A DNA stretch of 64,000 bases from Pseudevernia furfuracea (Eukaryota > Ascomycota > Lecanoromycetes > Lecanorales > Parmeliaceae): contig JAIUPT010000022.1 of NCBI GenBank assembly GCA_022315425.1, positions 310,001 to 374,000 on the forward strand, written 5' to 3'. The position numbers and the translations under genes were made by a program. Positions within the stretch are counted from its first letter, which is position 1. Every line of letters starts with the position of its first letter. The notes under the pieces were generated by a model that saw only the letters and a program-made list of their open reading frames with translations, did not search any database and was not told the origin of the DNA. Below, piece by piece: positions 54,469 to 64,000 of this stretch.

Positions 54469-56281
54469 ATGGATGGCGTGAGTGTCGCCGCTTCAATTTT
54501 GGGGATCGCCGCTGCAGGCTTTCAAGTGTCCATCAAGCTGGTCACGCTGACAAACCAGATTAGTACGGCATCAGAACGAGTAAATTCGATACGCGACGAT
54601 GTGTCCCTCACGTCAGGCGTACTCCATCAATTGGGTGAATTGATGAACCCGAAAAGTACGGGCGATGGTGGTGATGGCATCAGTATCTTTAGCCAAGGCG
54701 GGCTGGAGACTACTAGGACCTCCGCCGCTATGTGTGAGAGGATCTTTCAGGAGGTGGAGAATGAAGCCAAAAAAGCAAGTGAGCAGATTGGGGGTACTAG
54801 GAAGCTGAATGGCGGTAAAATCAAGTTATCGAGGATGGAGAAGGCGAAGTGGCCCTTCCTACAGCCCCGTATCGATGTCCTCAAAACAGACCTGAGAGAA
54901 GCAAAGGGCACTTTGATGTTGATGCTACAGGTCACAAGTCTAGCACTTAGCAAGAAAATGGCTGATTTGTAGGTTTTGCTCCTCCCCGGGGCAGATAGAC
55001 AGAAGCTAACCTGAGTCTTACAGGAATTCGTCAGCTTCTGCGAGCATAAGTGAACAGCAAAACCTCGTTCGCACGTTTGTGGCATTACAAATACAGCAAA
55101 AATCTGGAGGTCGGTAGAGAGCCCATCCAGAGGATCTTCGAAGTTCTGAAGAAGCCGGCTGGTCGAGTTCAAGCGGTACAAATCGGAGTGTCAATTCCAT
55201 TTCATCTGGGGAAGACACGTCGACCACGCTGAAATACACCAATCCTCGCGCAGGGACTCCTAGACCTGTCGGAAAGGCACAAAGGGCACAAGAACAGAAT
55301 GCAAACCCCGAAGTAGACGCCCGTGTTGATACTCCAAGAAACCATGATTCGGCCGATGGCGCCGGTATTCTCCGTCAGCAGACTTGTGACCGCCCTTTTA
55401 CTTCTACAAGCACTGGAAAGAGTAAAGACACACCCCAGCTACCGTCTGAACAATCGCCTTCTCAAATCAAGGCGACTTCGGGTTCCTTTAAGGTTACAGC
55501 CGAGACTGATAGGGCAGAGCTCCAAATGTTCCTTCTTAAGCCCGTCGTCAGCGATAGTATTGAAAAAGTCGAGCTTACATGGACTGTCCGAGACACTCAA
55601 ATGCAACAGTCAGAGATCCGCAAGCAGCTGGCCAAGTATGAGCTCGAAAACCTGCCATCAGTCCTAGACATGCTGGAAACTTTGCATTCCAACGAACAAT
55701 CTGCTATCGAAGACATCACCATACAATATGATTACTGGCCTCCGTTTGAGCTCATAGCGCTGAAAAGAACTAGGACAAATATATTACACAGAGAGATGGT
55801 CTTTCAAGGCGTGCCAGGGCTACAATTTGTTATACAGCACAGGCGAAGCCAGCATCCATCAGTACGAGACAGCATTCGAGCTCCGCTAAGACACTCACAA
55901 CCCCGCTTGGCTCACAGCGCCAACCCCTGCCTGGGCACTGAGGGCCACGACTATCCTCATAGTTCCAGCGATGAAGATAGTATGCCCGACATTAGGTGGA
56001 ATTATTGCTTGAGAAGGAGGGTTGTCCGGAGTCGAGGTAGCCGGAGTCCAAGTCCCTTCTATGATCCAGAGTATGAGAGCAAGATGAAAAGATTGGAGAA
56101 GCTTGAGAAGAAAGAGGAAGAAGAAGCGCAAGGGCGGTCCGAAGAACTCCGTCTCGAAAAGGGCAGAAAGGCCAAAGAGAAGGAAGAAGACGAACTCATG
56201 AAAAATCTGGATGAGAAGCAGGTGGTTGCGGATTTGCTGAAAAAATACACGACATTTTATGAGTATAGATTGGAAGACTGA
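54469..56281 (+). pseudogene. Fungal STAND/PigL-type N-terminal domain protein with one in-frame TAG
   Basis: Exons 54469-54968 and 55024-56281 would give 586 codons with one internal TAG at 55115-55117 (codon 198). The N-terminal domain 'MDGVSVAASILGIAAAGFQV...SIKLVTL' with 'ASERVNSIRDDVSLTSGVLHQLGELM'-type helices is the module found at the start of fungal STAND/NLR and related proteins. After the stop the same frame stays open for about 388 codons, including a Ser/Thr-rich linker, 'VELTWTVRDTQMQQSEIRKQ', 'SVLDMLETLHSNEQSAIEDI' and a C-terminal charged coiled coil (about residues 520-570). No NB-ARC domain. The TAG is one transition from CAG; a 22-nt GT-AG stretch over it is too short to be an intron. 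Confidence 0.62.
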
Positions 56282-57381
56282 GAGCTAGGCTGCTTTTGTC
56301 ATGGAAGGAGACGAGCCTGGGTGGAATGACACAATTCTAGGAGAGTCTTTCTAGGAATACTGATGATAAAGCTATACGTCGACGACGACCATCACACAAG
56401 ATTTGCGGTTGACAATAACTGGAAGAAATTGGACAATGGAGATGTTGCAGGCGAGAGATATTAGTGGCGAGGAGAACTTGCGTTTTACATTCGGACGATG
56501 AGTTAGACTATCGATCACACCCTCTATTTTCAGTCAGAATTTTCTAAGTTGATTCTTCTTGTTGTGGCTTTCCCCGATCCTTTATTTAGGATACAAATGA
56601 AACCATACTGTAGCTGGTTACACCTTTTCCTCTCTGCCAGTATGATCAACTGTGCAATTAACGGCCCTCTCAACCATCAAGAAAGGCCCATTGGCCTACG
56701 GCAGCAATGGATATACGGCCAGCGGCATCAGTCCCGTGGGAAACCCTCGTCTCCGCAAAGGTCTCTTCCCCAACAAAGTCAGGGCTAAGCGAGCACAAAA
56801 GCAGGCTTAACAGAACGCTCGTAGTAGCAACAGTAAGTCCTGGCTGTTGGCGCAATTATTGTGGCAAGCCTTTTACTCTATAGCCCTTCAAGTCTTGGCA
56901 CCTCAACCCGAGATTACCCCGAGACCACCCGGATAGCGCACCCCGAGGGCACGATCCGGGGTTGAGTGTAACTTACCACCGCAACTTACCACCGCACAAG
57001 GTGATAAGGCTCGAAAAATTATAGCATTGCTTCTCTGATACAGAAGCCTTATCATAATAAAGAATAATCCTCTTAATGCCATAGTGTCATACAATCTTGG
57101 TGAAATATAGGCATTTTGATGTAGCGGACGCTGCGACTACACATGCTTACTCCAAAGTTAAACTTGGGCAATACGGTAGCTTCTTCAATCTCAGTACTAT
57201 TGTAATATTAATATTGTTGTAAGGATCTTTTGAGGAGAAGGATTAGCGTCGCGGGTATTTCTAGCAACCACCCTCGGTCATTCATTCACCGGACAACTCA
57301 AAGGCAAGAACGGGCTGCATGTGTGCATTATCGTACGGAAAAGACTGTTCGAGTTCTCGAGAACACCTATATGCGCCTTCT
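56282..57381. other. Intergenic with small repeats
   Basis: AACTTACCACCGC is directly repeated at 56970-56982 and 56983-56995. GTGATAAGGCT at 57001-57011 faces AGCCTTATCA at 57045-57054, a possible hairpin stem. No gene supported. Confidence 0.45.
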
Positions 57382-58789
57382 TTACGTCTGACCAGCCGCG
57401 ACAAGCCTGATGACATCCACCATCTCCTGCGTCATAGTGAGATTCGGGCAATGGCCACACATAGCATTGTACGCGCTTTCGATGTCCTCATCAATTCTGG
57501 CGGGTAGATCCACCTGCTTGTTCTCCGTGGTCCACTCTGCTTTTGGTGTTGGCGAGACATGAACTTTCCCATGTTTGCCCACTTGCATCTAAGACCAGGA
57601 CTGATCCAGCGAGGATATACGCTCTCCCGAAAAATGCTTTTTGGATGATGTTGTAAACATGTGACTTATACGCATGATGACAGGGATGCTGCCAGAAGTG
57701 GAGGGTTTGTCTGTGTCTGACCCGCGCTTGGGGAGTGAACTCCAAAGTCTCTTGGTTATCGGTTTCAGGATTGGCAAGCAGGCACTGATGATACCAAGGA
57801 GCATCTCAAGAGAGGTTAGAAGCGCGATGAGAGCAAAGTCCTCTTTCAAAGATGGGCCGCTCGGGTTTTGAATGGTGGCAGTCACCTGGATGCGATAGAT
57901 GGTCACCGCACAGATTCTGCATCGAAAAGATATCAGCAAATAAGTCACATATCTCTGCAAAAAAAAAGCACTTGCAACCACGGGGGCCAGGAGCCATACA
58001 GAATCCCCATTCCAAACATGCCGGTCAGCGCCGCTTTCCTGCTCACAGCCACTTGCAAATTCCATAGTATAGGCATGGGCAACACCACCACAATGACGTC
58101 TTGTAGGAAGTTAACAATGGCGATGAACAGACCGAGATTTTCTTCGTCTCCGCACGAGGCTCCCTTGATCGGTAAACCCCACATGTACTTTATAGGTCGA
58201 CAGATTAAGCAGCCTGCAAGAATTGTGGCTGTCAGGAACATCATGTTGAAAAGTAACGTTCCATAGCAAGCGATACGGAAGGAGCGGGTCGGGAAGATAT
58301 GGATGTATAGGAAAATTATCGAAGCGCGAATGATTGTGACGCCGATCATCCAGATAATCGGAGAAATGAATATGAGCTGGGCACGCTTCTGTCAGACAAA
58401 CTCTTCTTGGAAGCAAGTAATCCATACCTGAAGAGCCAGTGTTCTGTCTGGAAATTGAGTAGAGCCCTTCCATTGCGGAGGAAAGCAGCAAACTAACAAC
58501 TGTAAGCAAGGATACTTACTCAAGAGGGATTTCATAGTGGCCAAGGAGAATCACCATAGATACCAATGCCAATCTCACCAAATCCAAAGATCTGCGACAA
58601 TTAAAGGGTGAATACATTTAGCTTCCGTTGCAGACTGCTCACCAGACCTAGAACTATCAAATAATCATTGAGCGCGAGAGTTTGCTTTTGTATCTGTCGA
58701 GCCCAGAACCTCAGTGCGACTGCAACGGTTGCGAAAAGTGTGAATATCAAAAGAGTGACGATGTGAGCGACTTCGTAAGAAGTCGACAC
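57382..58789 (-). CDS. Rhodopsin-like/Pth11-type integral membrane protein, multi-exon
   Basis: Fungal seven-helix membrane protein of the 'rhodopsin domain' family, often annotated GPCR-like. Recognisable blocks on the minus strand: 'HIVTLLIFTLFATVAVALRF' (helix 1) then 'ARQIQKQTLALNDYLIVLGL'; 'VSMVILLGHYEIPLE'; 'QLIFISPIIWMIGVTIIRAS'; 'IIFLYIHIFPTRSFRIACYG'; 'FLTATILAGCLICRPIKYMW' with the family cysteine; 'LFIAIVNFLQDVIVVVLPMP'; 'ICAVTIYRIQVTATIQNPSG'; and 'ALLTSLEMLLGIISACLPIL'. The cytosolic tail runs to about 57590, with a further possible last exon 57588-57382. Several introns are evident (donor GTATGG at about 57996 with acceptor at 57942). The joins near 58550-58600 and 57590 do not close cleanly, so the exact model is unsure and damage is possible. 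Confidence 0.68.
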
Positions 58790-59999
58790 GTTTGGGTCCT
58801 TGATATCCCACTCTATCTGACTTGACCTTGCTGGATACCGGTCAGCGCCTGTTGGTAGTAGTACTTATATTCACCGATAGCTGCTTAGACCTTCAGAAAG
58901 TCAAAGCCGTAATGAGTAGCAGGGTCGAGCAGAAGAGATTCGAGGAACGAGGACTGCGGAAGAAGAGACCTCAGAAGGCTGGGCTTTTATCATGTATGGA
59001 CCGAAGAGAAGCAGCTGGTACTATACTAAGTAACATCCAGCCCCAAACACATGTAATAAAGGCCTCGCTTCCCCCGTGTATCGAGTTTCATTATGGTGGT
59101 GGTTCTCGGCGTTCTCGAGCACGCAAAGACCAATGGGCTGTGTGCGGTTTGAGCATAGTTTCCGTGTCTAGGATCCTCGCAATGATGGTTTAGCACTTTT
59201 CATTGGAATGAGCGGATCGATCGGAAAGTAGGTGGTGGCGCAGTAGAAACGGGTACCTGGTCTTTGAGAGCGGCACACAATCAAAAAGGGTTTTCGATAT
59301 CACTCAACGCATAGATCTCCCCATAAGGATAAGGAGAAGGCATGGCGTAGTAGTCTTTTTCTTTTTTCTTCTTTTTGCTCTTTTTTGGACAGGCGATGGG
59401 TAGTCCCAAACTCTTCATGGAAACGAGTGGTGTATTGATACGAAGGATGGGAAGTGTCTGGACTATCCACATGATGAACAATGACGATGTCATATGTTTA
59501 ACTCCTACATGTAGAGGATGTAATGAGTAACTCGGATCTAATTTACCTATAAGTCCTCCGCAAGGAGGCAGCTGCGAAGTGGTGGGGGCTTGAGGTCTTC
59601 AAAACTCAGAAGGCGGCGTGCATCCGTTGTGTATTTCTTAATATTATTGTCAGGACTGTGCCAGGTGACAGACAGCCTGAATGGCGAAAGTGATCAGCCT
59701 CTGCCGCACTATTTTGCCATTGATGTCCGTGCCACCTCACTCCATGCTCCATGCTTCTCTGATTGCCGGCCGAGGTGAGCAGTTGGAATCAAGACGTACA
59801 AAATGTCTTTGGAGATACAGGGGCACGCTGTCACGATCAGAGAGATAAGTAAGGTAGTTGAGACTTGAGACTAATCTAGATCTAGATCTTTATACTTTTT
59901 AGGTTTCTAGCCCTTCCCTATCCGGGAACTATGTACGGTCTGTTCCTCATCATTATCAATCTTATCCGTGGACAAGAGCCACTTTGAGGCTACTACAGG
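58790..59999. other. Intergenic, no supported gene
   Basis: Promoter side of the rhodopsin-like gene, then unremarkable sequence. TCTAGATCTAGATCT near 59874-59888 is a small palindromic repeat. Confidence 0.42.
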
Positions 60000-61081
60000 T
60001 CAAGACAAAGACGTGACACCCGGCCGAATAACCTCCAGCTTCTGCCTCAGCTCCGACCAAACCCGATTTTGCAGCTCGGCCCCCGCCTCGCCCTTGGTGA
60101 GGCCCGCCGTCGGCGTGATCTTGCAGTCCGGCACGTACTGGCCGTGGGATTCAGGTCCTAGGCTGGCGCCGTGCACGAGCGTGTGCGCACCAACCTCGGT
60201 CGGGCGGGCCAGCATCTTTATAGCGACACGGACGGCGCGGTTGTCATACTCGCGGTGGAGTTCGCTCTGGCAGAATCTTGAGGAAGCGAAGAAAGCTTAG
60301 CAATCGATTGGATGCCTAATAATTGAGTGCGGATATTTTCCCCACGGGGGTAAAGGGGAACTTACCCAGGAGCCACGCAGTTTACGATGACCCCGCTGGA
60401 ACTGATGGGTGACAGGACGGCGATTTGCTTGACGATGAAGATCGCCAGCAGCTTCGACACGTTGTAGCGGTCAAACATGTTGGCCTTGCTTTTGTCGTTG
60501 AGCGTCACGAAGAGCTCGTTGGCCGGCGCTTTGCGTTCCTTAAACTTGGCGACCTCGTAGAGCTCCGAGGCGGTCACGGTGAAGTATGTTTGCGTGTTGT
60601 ATTTCGCGGCCGTCTCGCGGAGCTTAGGGTGGAGGAGGAAGTCGAGCAGGGACATAGAGACAACGTTGGTGGTGATGGTCTCTTCATTGTCTTCGGTCAT
60701 CCGGAACTTCTGTGTGCCTAAGCCGGCGTTGGCCATGATTACGTCGAGGCGTGGCAGTTCACCCTTGACTCTGTCGGAAAAGGCTTGAACAGAAGTGTAC
60801 GAACTCATGTCGAGGTGCCACACCTGGAGGGTGTCAGATGAGCACAAAGTCGTTGCTTGAATATCCTTTGCTGCAGCCTTTGCCTTCTCGACATTCCGAC
60901 AAGCAAGAATGACTTGCGACGCTCCAAGGCGAACCATCCAGCGGCAGGCTTCCAGACCCAGACCTGAGCTAGCGCCCGTGACAATGGCAATTTTGTCCTT
61001 AAACGATGCGGTTGGGACGGGTGGTTCGTAGATGAATTGACGGTAGATGAAAGCTGCGAAAAAGGACATGTTGGGCAGCAC
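60000..61081 (-). CDS. Short-chain dehydrogenase/reductase, 330 aa
   Basis: NAD(P)-dependent oxidoreductase of the SDR superfamily, retinol-dehydrogenase/WW-oxidoreductase-like fungal subgroup. Exons are 61081-60366 and 60276-60000, totalling 331 codons, with GTAAGT donor and CTCAAG acceptor joining NCVAPG|FCQSELH. Cofactor motif 'VTGASSGLGLEACRWMVRLG', 'LDVIMANAGLGT' (NAG motif) and active-site 'FDRYNVSKLLA' (Y-x3-K) are present. The N-terminus is hydrophobic and may anchor it in a membrane. Substrate unknown. Divergent from the Zn2Cys6 gene. Confidence 0.9.
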
Positions 61082-61575
61082 AGCTCTTTGGCAAAGCAGA
61101 CCTGTTCTTTACTTTTCTATTCCGACTGTTGTGTGCTTATCTAAACTGAGAGGAGCGAGGGGGTAGAAGGAGAGTAGATTTTTATCAGCAGTCCTGACTT
61201 TTTAATACTACATCTTCTGAGAGCCTCTCTAGGTATGTACTAGTACTCGCTCTTCGCATATTCTATCTCAAAGTCGAACTCGCTTCCGAAAAGCATGCCG
61301 CATATGGTATAGTACTTACTGCATCAACCCCCTTGTCACAGTCCTAGCCAGTCAGCTTAAGAATCTAAGGGTTGGGTTAAGACTTGACTGGGTTGAGATT
61401 GCCTGCGAATAGCATGCCGTATATGGCATAGTGCTGCAAGCTTCTCACGCCTCTGTCACATGTCACAGCCAATGAGGCTTTCAAGAAATATTAGTCAGCC
61501 AGATCTCCAACGGCCTGGGTCAACATCAACATCTCTCAGAGGTTTTCCCTACGACAACAAAATCAGGAGCTCATC
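61082..61575. promoter_or_regulatory. Divergent promoter, SDR and Zn2Cys6 regulator, with duplicated block
   Basis: Two related blocks in direct orientation: GCATGCCGCATATGGTATAG starts at 61293 and GCATGCCGTATATGGCATAG at 61411. Both go on to a CTGTCACA/TTGTCACAG and CAGCCA/TAGCCAG segment over about 65 bp. The second contains the near-palindrome TGCCGTATATGGCA. A factor-binding role is inferred from position only. Confidence 0.5.
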
Positions 61576-63122
61576 ATGGTATTCTGTGGCAAACCTTCAA
61601 GGGCTTGCGAAGGATGCAGAGCTCGGAGAATAAAGGTGAGTCCAAAGTCTGGCATTCGAGCTTCTCCGGAGTTAAGATTCAACTTTGGATGTAGTGCGAT
61701 CTTCAGAGTGGTGCTTGTGGCCAATGTGTTAGAGCTACTATTCCTTGTTCAGGATACCGGGATACACAGCAACTTCGGATTCGAAATGAAAGCCAGTCTG
61801 TTGCGAGGAAAGCATTGAAAAATGCACCTCATTTCGAGCCACAGTCTCTTCCGTTGTCGATAGACTTGCAAGCTCGAGATGCATTTTTTGCCTACTACGT
61901 TAGCTCGAAATGCTGGGACTTCCTGAAACCATATTATCATCCGTCGGACTCCCCAGAGCACCTGAAATTGGCGATTGAGGCCGTCAGCTTGGCCTATCTC
62001 TGGCACCAAGTCTACTCTGATGCTGCACTAGCGAATGCTAGAGAGAAATATATTTCAGCCTTACGCATGACCAACAAAACTTTGAAATCCTCCAAGGAAG
62101 CGAGTAAAGCTACTACATTGATGGCGTCGCTTCTTCTCGATCTCTTCGAAAAGATCACGGACCTCGAACCTCGAGACAACAAGTCATGGACAAGTCATGT
62201 CAACGGGGCCCTTGCTCTTGTCAAACTTCGTGGCCTTGAGCAATTTCAGAACCCTTCCGAGTTTAATATTCTGGTACGTCTCAGTACACACTACATCGTT
62301 GGCTGTGTCGCCAGCGGTTCACAAGTACCCGATATATTAAATGCAATCCAAGCTTATATCGGAAAACGTCTAAATGTTCAAGATCCCATGTTGCGATTAT
62401 CGAACCTGATGATTCAATATGCGAATCTACACAGTGAGATTCGAAGGGTCATATTGTCTTACGACGAATACATCCGATTGTGCTTGGAGCTTGACAGGAA
62501 AATGCAGGCGCTAGACCTCGAACTGCCATTACCTTGGCAATACACAACCATTCTACTGGACCACACTTCGGACAGAACATTCGACCTTCACTTTGACTTC
62601 TATTCCAATCCAAGGGTATGTCAAGCACGAAATATTCTTCGAGTCATCAGAATTCTTCTCAATGAATCTCTCATTCAACATTATTTGGCGTCACCTACAA
62701 GCGACAACTACTTGGCATTAATAGGAATTGCACATGACAGCATTGAGATGTTGGCGGGCGAAATATGTGCGTGTGTACCGCAATACGTGGACTGTGATGA
62801 CGCAGCTCGACAGAGACTGCCAGCATCAGAGAAGTCGAAGCTTCCGGATCAGATCTTAGCTCGTGCCCTTCGGGGAGCTGATCACCCCCATACGCCCGAC
62901 CACCAATTAGACTGCTACACGCTTATCTTCCCACTTTATATCGCGGGAAGATCCAAGGCCGTTCCAAACGTTAGGCCATGGGTCACCAAACAACTACATT
63001 ATATAAGCAGCCACTTCCACGTTCGCAATGCTGAAGTCATCGCTCAAATGCTCGATTTAGAAACCGACGTCAATCCTTGGGAAGTATATGCCATGCTTGG
63101 CAGCTACGCATTCGCCTCTTAA
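61576..63122 (+). CDS. Zn2Cys6 transcription factor, 495 aa
   Basis: Exons 61576-61635 and 61695-63122 total 496 codons; the intron splits the zinc cluster. Spliced N-terminus: 'SRACEGCRARRIKCD' then 'GACGQCVRATIPCSG', the complete six-cysteine binuclear cluster with a basic tail. The remainder is a fungal-specific regulator middle region, mostly helical ('LKLAIEAVSLAYLWHQVYSD', 'SHVNGALALVKLRGLEQF', 'MLRLSNLMIQYANLHSEIRR'), of the type common in secondary-metabolism and stress regulators. There is no sign of damage. Proximity and shared promoter make the SDR a plausible target. Confidence 0.9.
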
Positions 63123-63826
63123 TGGGAGAAAACTACAGTTATGTGACGCCCAGTCATATGGGGACTTGGTATCTTGCGGTATCACACCATCTACCCTTGA
63201 CCACAATCACCCTTTCCTGGTATAACTTCGTCCGCGCGTGATTTTGAGATGCTTAGGAACTACGCCAACTCTAAGACCCTCCACCAATACGGCTTGCCGC
63301 CGAGATGACTCCGCCTGTGTTGCTTGCGTGGCTCTCCTGCTGAACCTAATCATGACCCTTCCCATGGCCCATTTCGACCGCTGCATGAGTATCACGGCGC
63401 TCGGAAGGAGCACAGAGCCCTGGAACCAAATCTCCTCCAGTCGCAGTCCCCGATGCAACTTTGTAGCCGATATGACTCTACTTTATGGCACGATGGCAAC
63501 GATGGAACGGAATATAGCCCAGACACTCTTTGATGCTTTGATTACATACGTGGCTGACATAGATAATGACGGTCGCGTGGAAATAGGTTAGCAGAAAGCA
63601 GGTCGAGGGTCAAGGGTGGCAATGTGTAGGCTATCGAGGGGGCCACTTTGACGTCCTAAAGAATGAAATCTCTCCTGTTCAGTTAGTAAAGATGGCATTT
63701 ATTCCGACTCTTCATTTCTTCCCCTCTGAAAATGTCATGGAGAAGTCGTAGCTGTGTGGCTGTGTATTAAATCAATGTATGATTGATGATGATACCTCAG
63801 GTTTATGAAGCCAGCTAACCGAGGGG
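63123..63826. other. Intergenic, no supported gene
   Basis: Short frames on both strands (for example 63238-63591 plus) have no recognised motif. Confidence 0.4.
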
Positions 63827-64000
63827 TCAACGAAAACCTCGGGATTTCATTTCCTCAATCAGGTCAATAGCATCCTTGCTCTTAGCGCAAGGTGTGGTTA
63901 GTTCCTTTCTCGTCGGAAAACTACCGGCCATTGTCACAAGGAGGTCAAAAGCTTTTGCATTAGGTCTTCGCTTGGTGTTGCTGAAGGAGATACATATAGG
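63827..64000 (-). CDS. C-terminal part of an unidentified protein, cut by the window edge
   Basis: The minus frame open from the edge to TGA 63829-63827 gives 57 codons of protein-like text: 'NTKRRPNAKAFDLLVTMAGS', 'FPTRKELTTPCAKSKDAIDL' and the end 'IEEMKSRGFR'. The other two frames are full of stops. No family recognised. Confidence 0.4.
   Translation of the reverse strand, partial: PICISFSNTKRRPNAKAFDLLVTMAGSFPTRKELTTPCAKSKDAIDLIEEMKSRGFR

Noticed and set aside
55110..55132. GT...AG stretch that could remove the TAG at 55115 as an intron
   Set aside because: Only about 22 nt long, far below the smallest intron seen here (47 bp).
1..64000. CRISPR arrays or bacterial-type operons
   Set aside because: No spaced short repeats of that kind; genes have fungal introns and eukaryotic families throughout.

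Overview
This is nuclear DNA of a filamentous ascomycete (Pezizomycotina). Almost all genes carry short GT-AG introns of about 47-155 bp. The window holds typical filamentous-fungal genes (palA/RIM20, a Zn2Cys6 regulator, a Pth11/rhodopsin-type membrane protein, a STAND N-terminal protein) and long AT-rich, stop-riddled tracts that look like repeat-induced point mutation (RIP). Its Gag-like retrotransposon proteins carry repeated 'YLTxxDLY/F' motifs that I associate with Leotiomycetes; that placement is inference.

Layout. 1-23.7 kb is gene-bearing: a left-edge cox18 homologue broken by one TAG, an NCS1 purine-cytosine permease, a Pol III tRNA-like unit, an unrecognised pseudogene with four in-frame TAGs, a small secreted protein, a broken patatin domain, ALG11, a small membrane protein, an ABM-domain protein, an aldo-keto reductase, palA, a DUF3984-like protein and a copper amine oxidase pseudogene. 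24.4-39.8 kb is a transposon nest. A minus-strand Ty1/copia element, heavily decayed, hosts later insertions: a gag-bearing LTR element (W) with a second LTR element (Y) inside it, two solo LTRs one inside the other, a third LTR element (X) and another solo LTR. Five of the six insertions have perfect 5-bp target-site duplications that I could read; element X matches at four of five bases. 40.4-64 kb is gene-bearing again: a kinase-HAD-uracil phosphoribosyltransferase fusion with a 1-nt frameshift, a small gene broken by a 25-bp tandem duplication, ornithine carbamoyltransferase (12 exons), a DUF3712/Tag1-like protein, ILV6, COX8, a Fungal_N/STAND-type protein with one in-frame TAG, a rhodopsin-like membrane protein, and a divergent SDR / Zn2Cys6 regulator pair.

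Themes. Mitochondrial and amino-acid genes cluster at 44-51 kb (OTC, ILV6, COX8). Two intact exon reconstructions (OTC, 365 codons; DUF3712, 882 codons) close exactly in frame, which supports the splice sites given. At least five loci outside the transposon nest carry stops that are each one transition away from a sense codon (mostly CAG to TAG), consistent with RIP or a RIP-like process.

The most unusual system is the family of non-autonomous LTR retrotransposons W, Y and X. They share a 5' leader, a 3' module with paired TGACGTCA-type palindromes and a G-rich polypurine tract, but carry different coding cargo. Element Y encodes a protein that opens with a textbook BIR (inhibitor-of-apoptosis repeat) zinc domain, followed by a Gag-like core and two C2HC zinc fingers.
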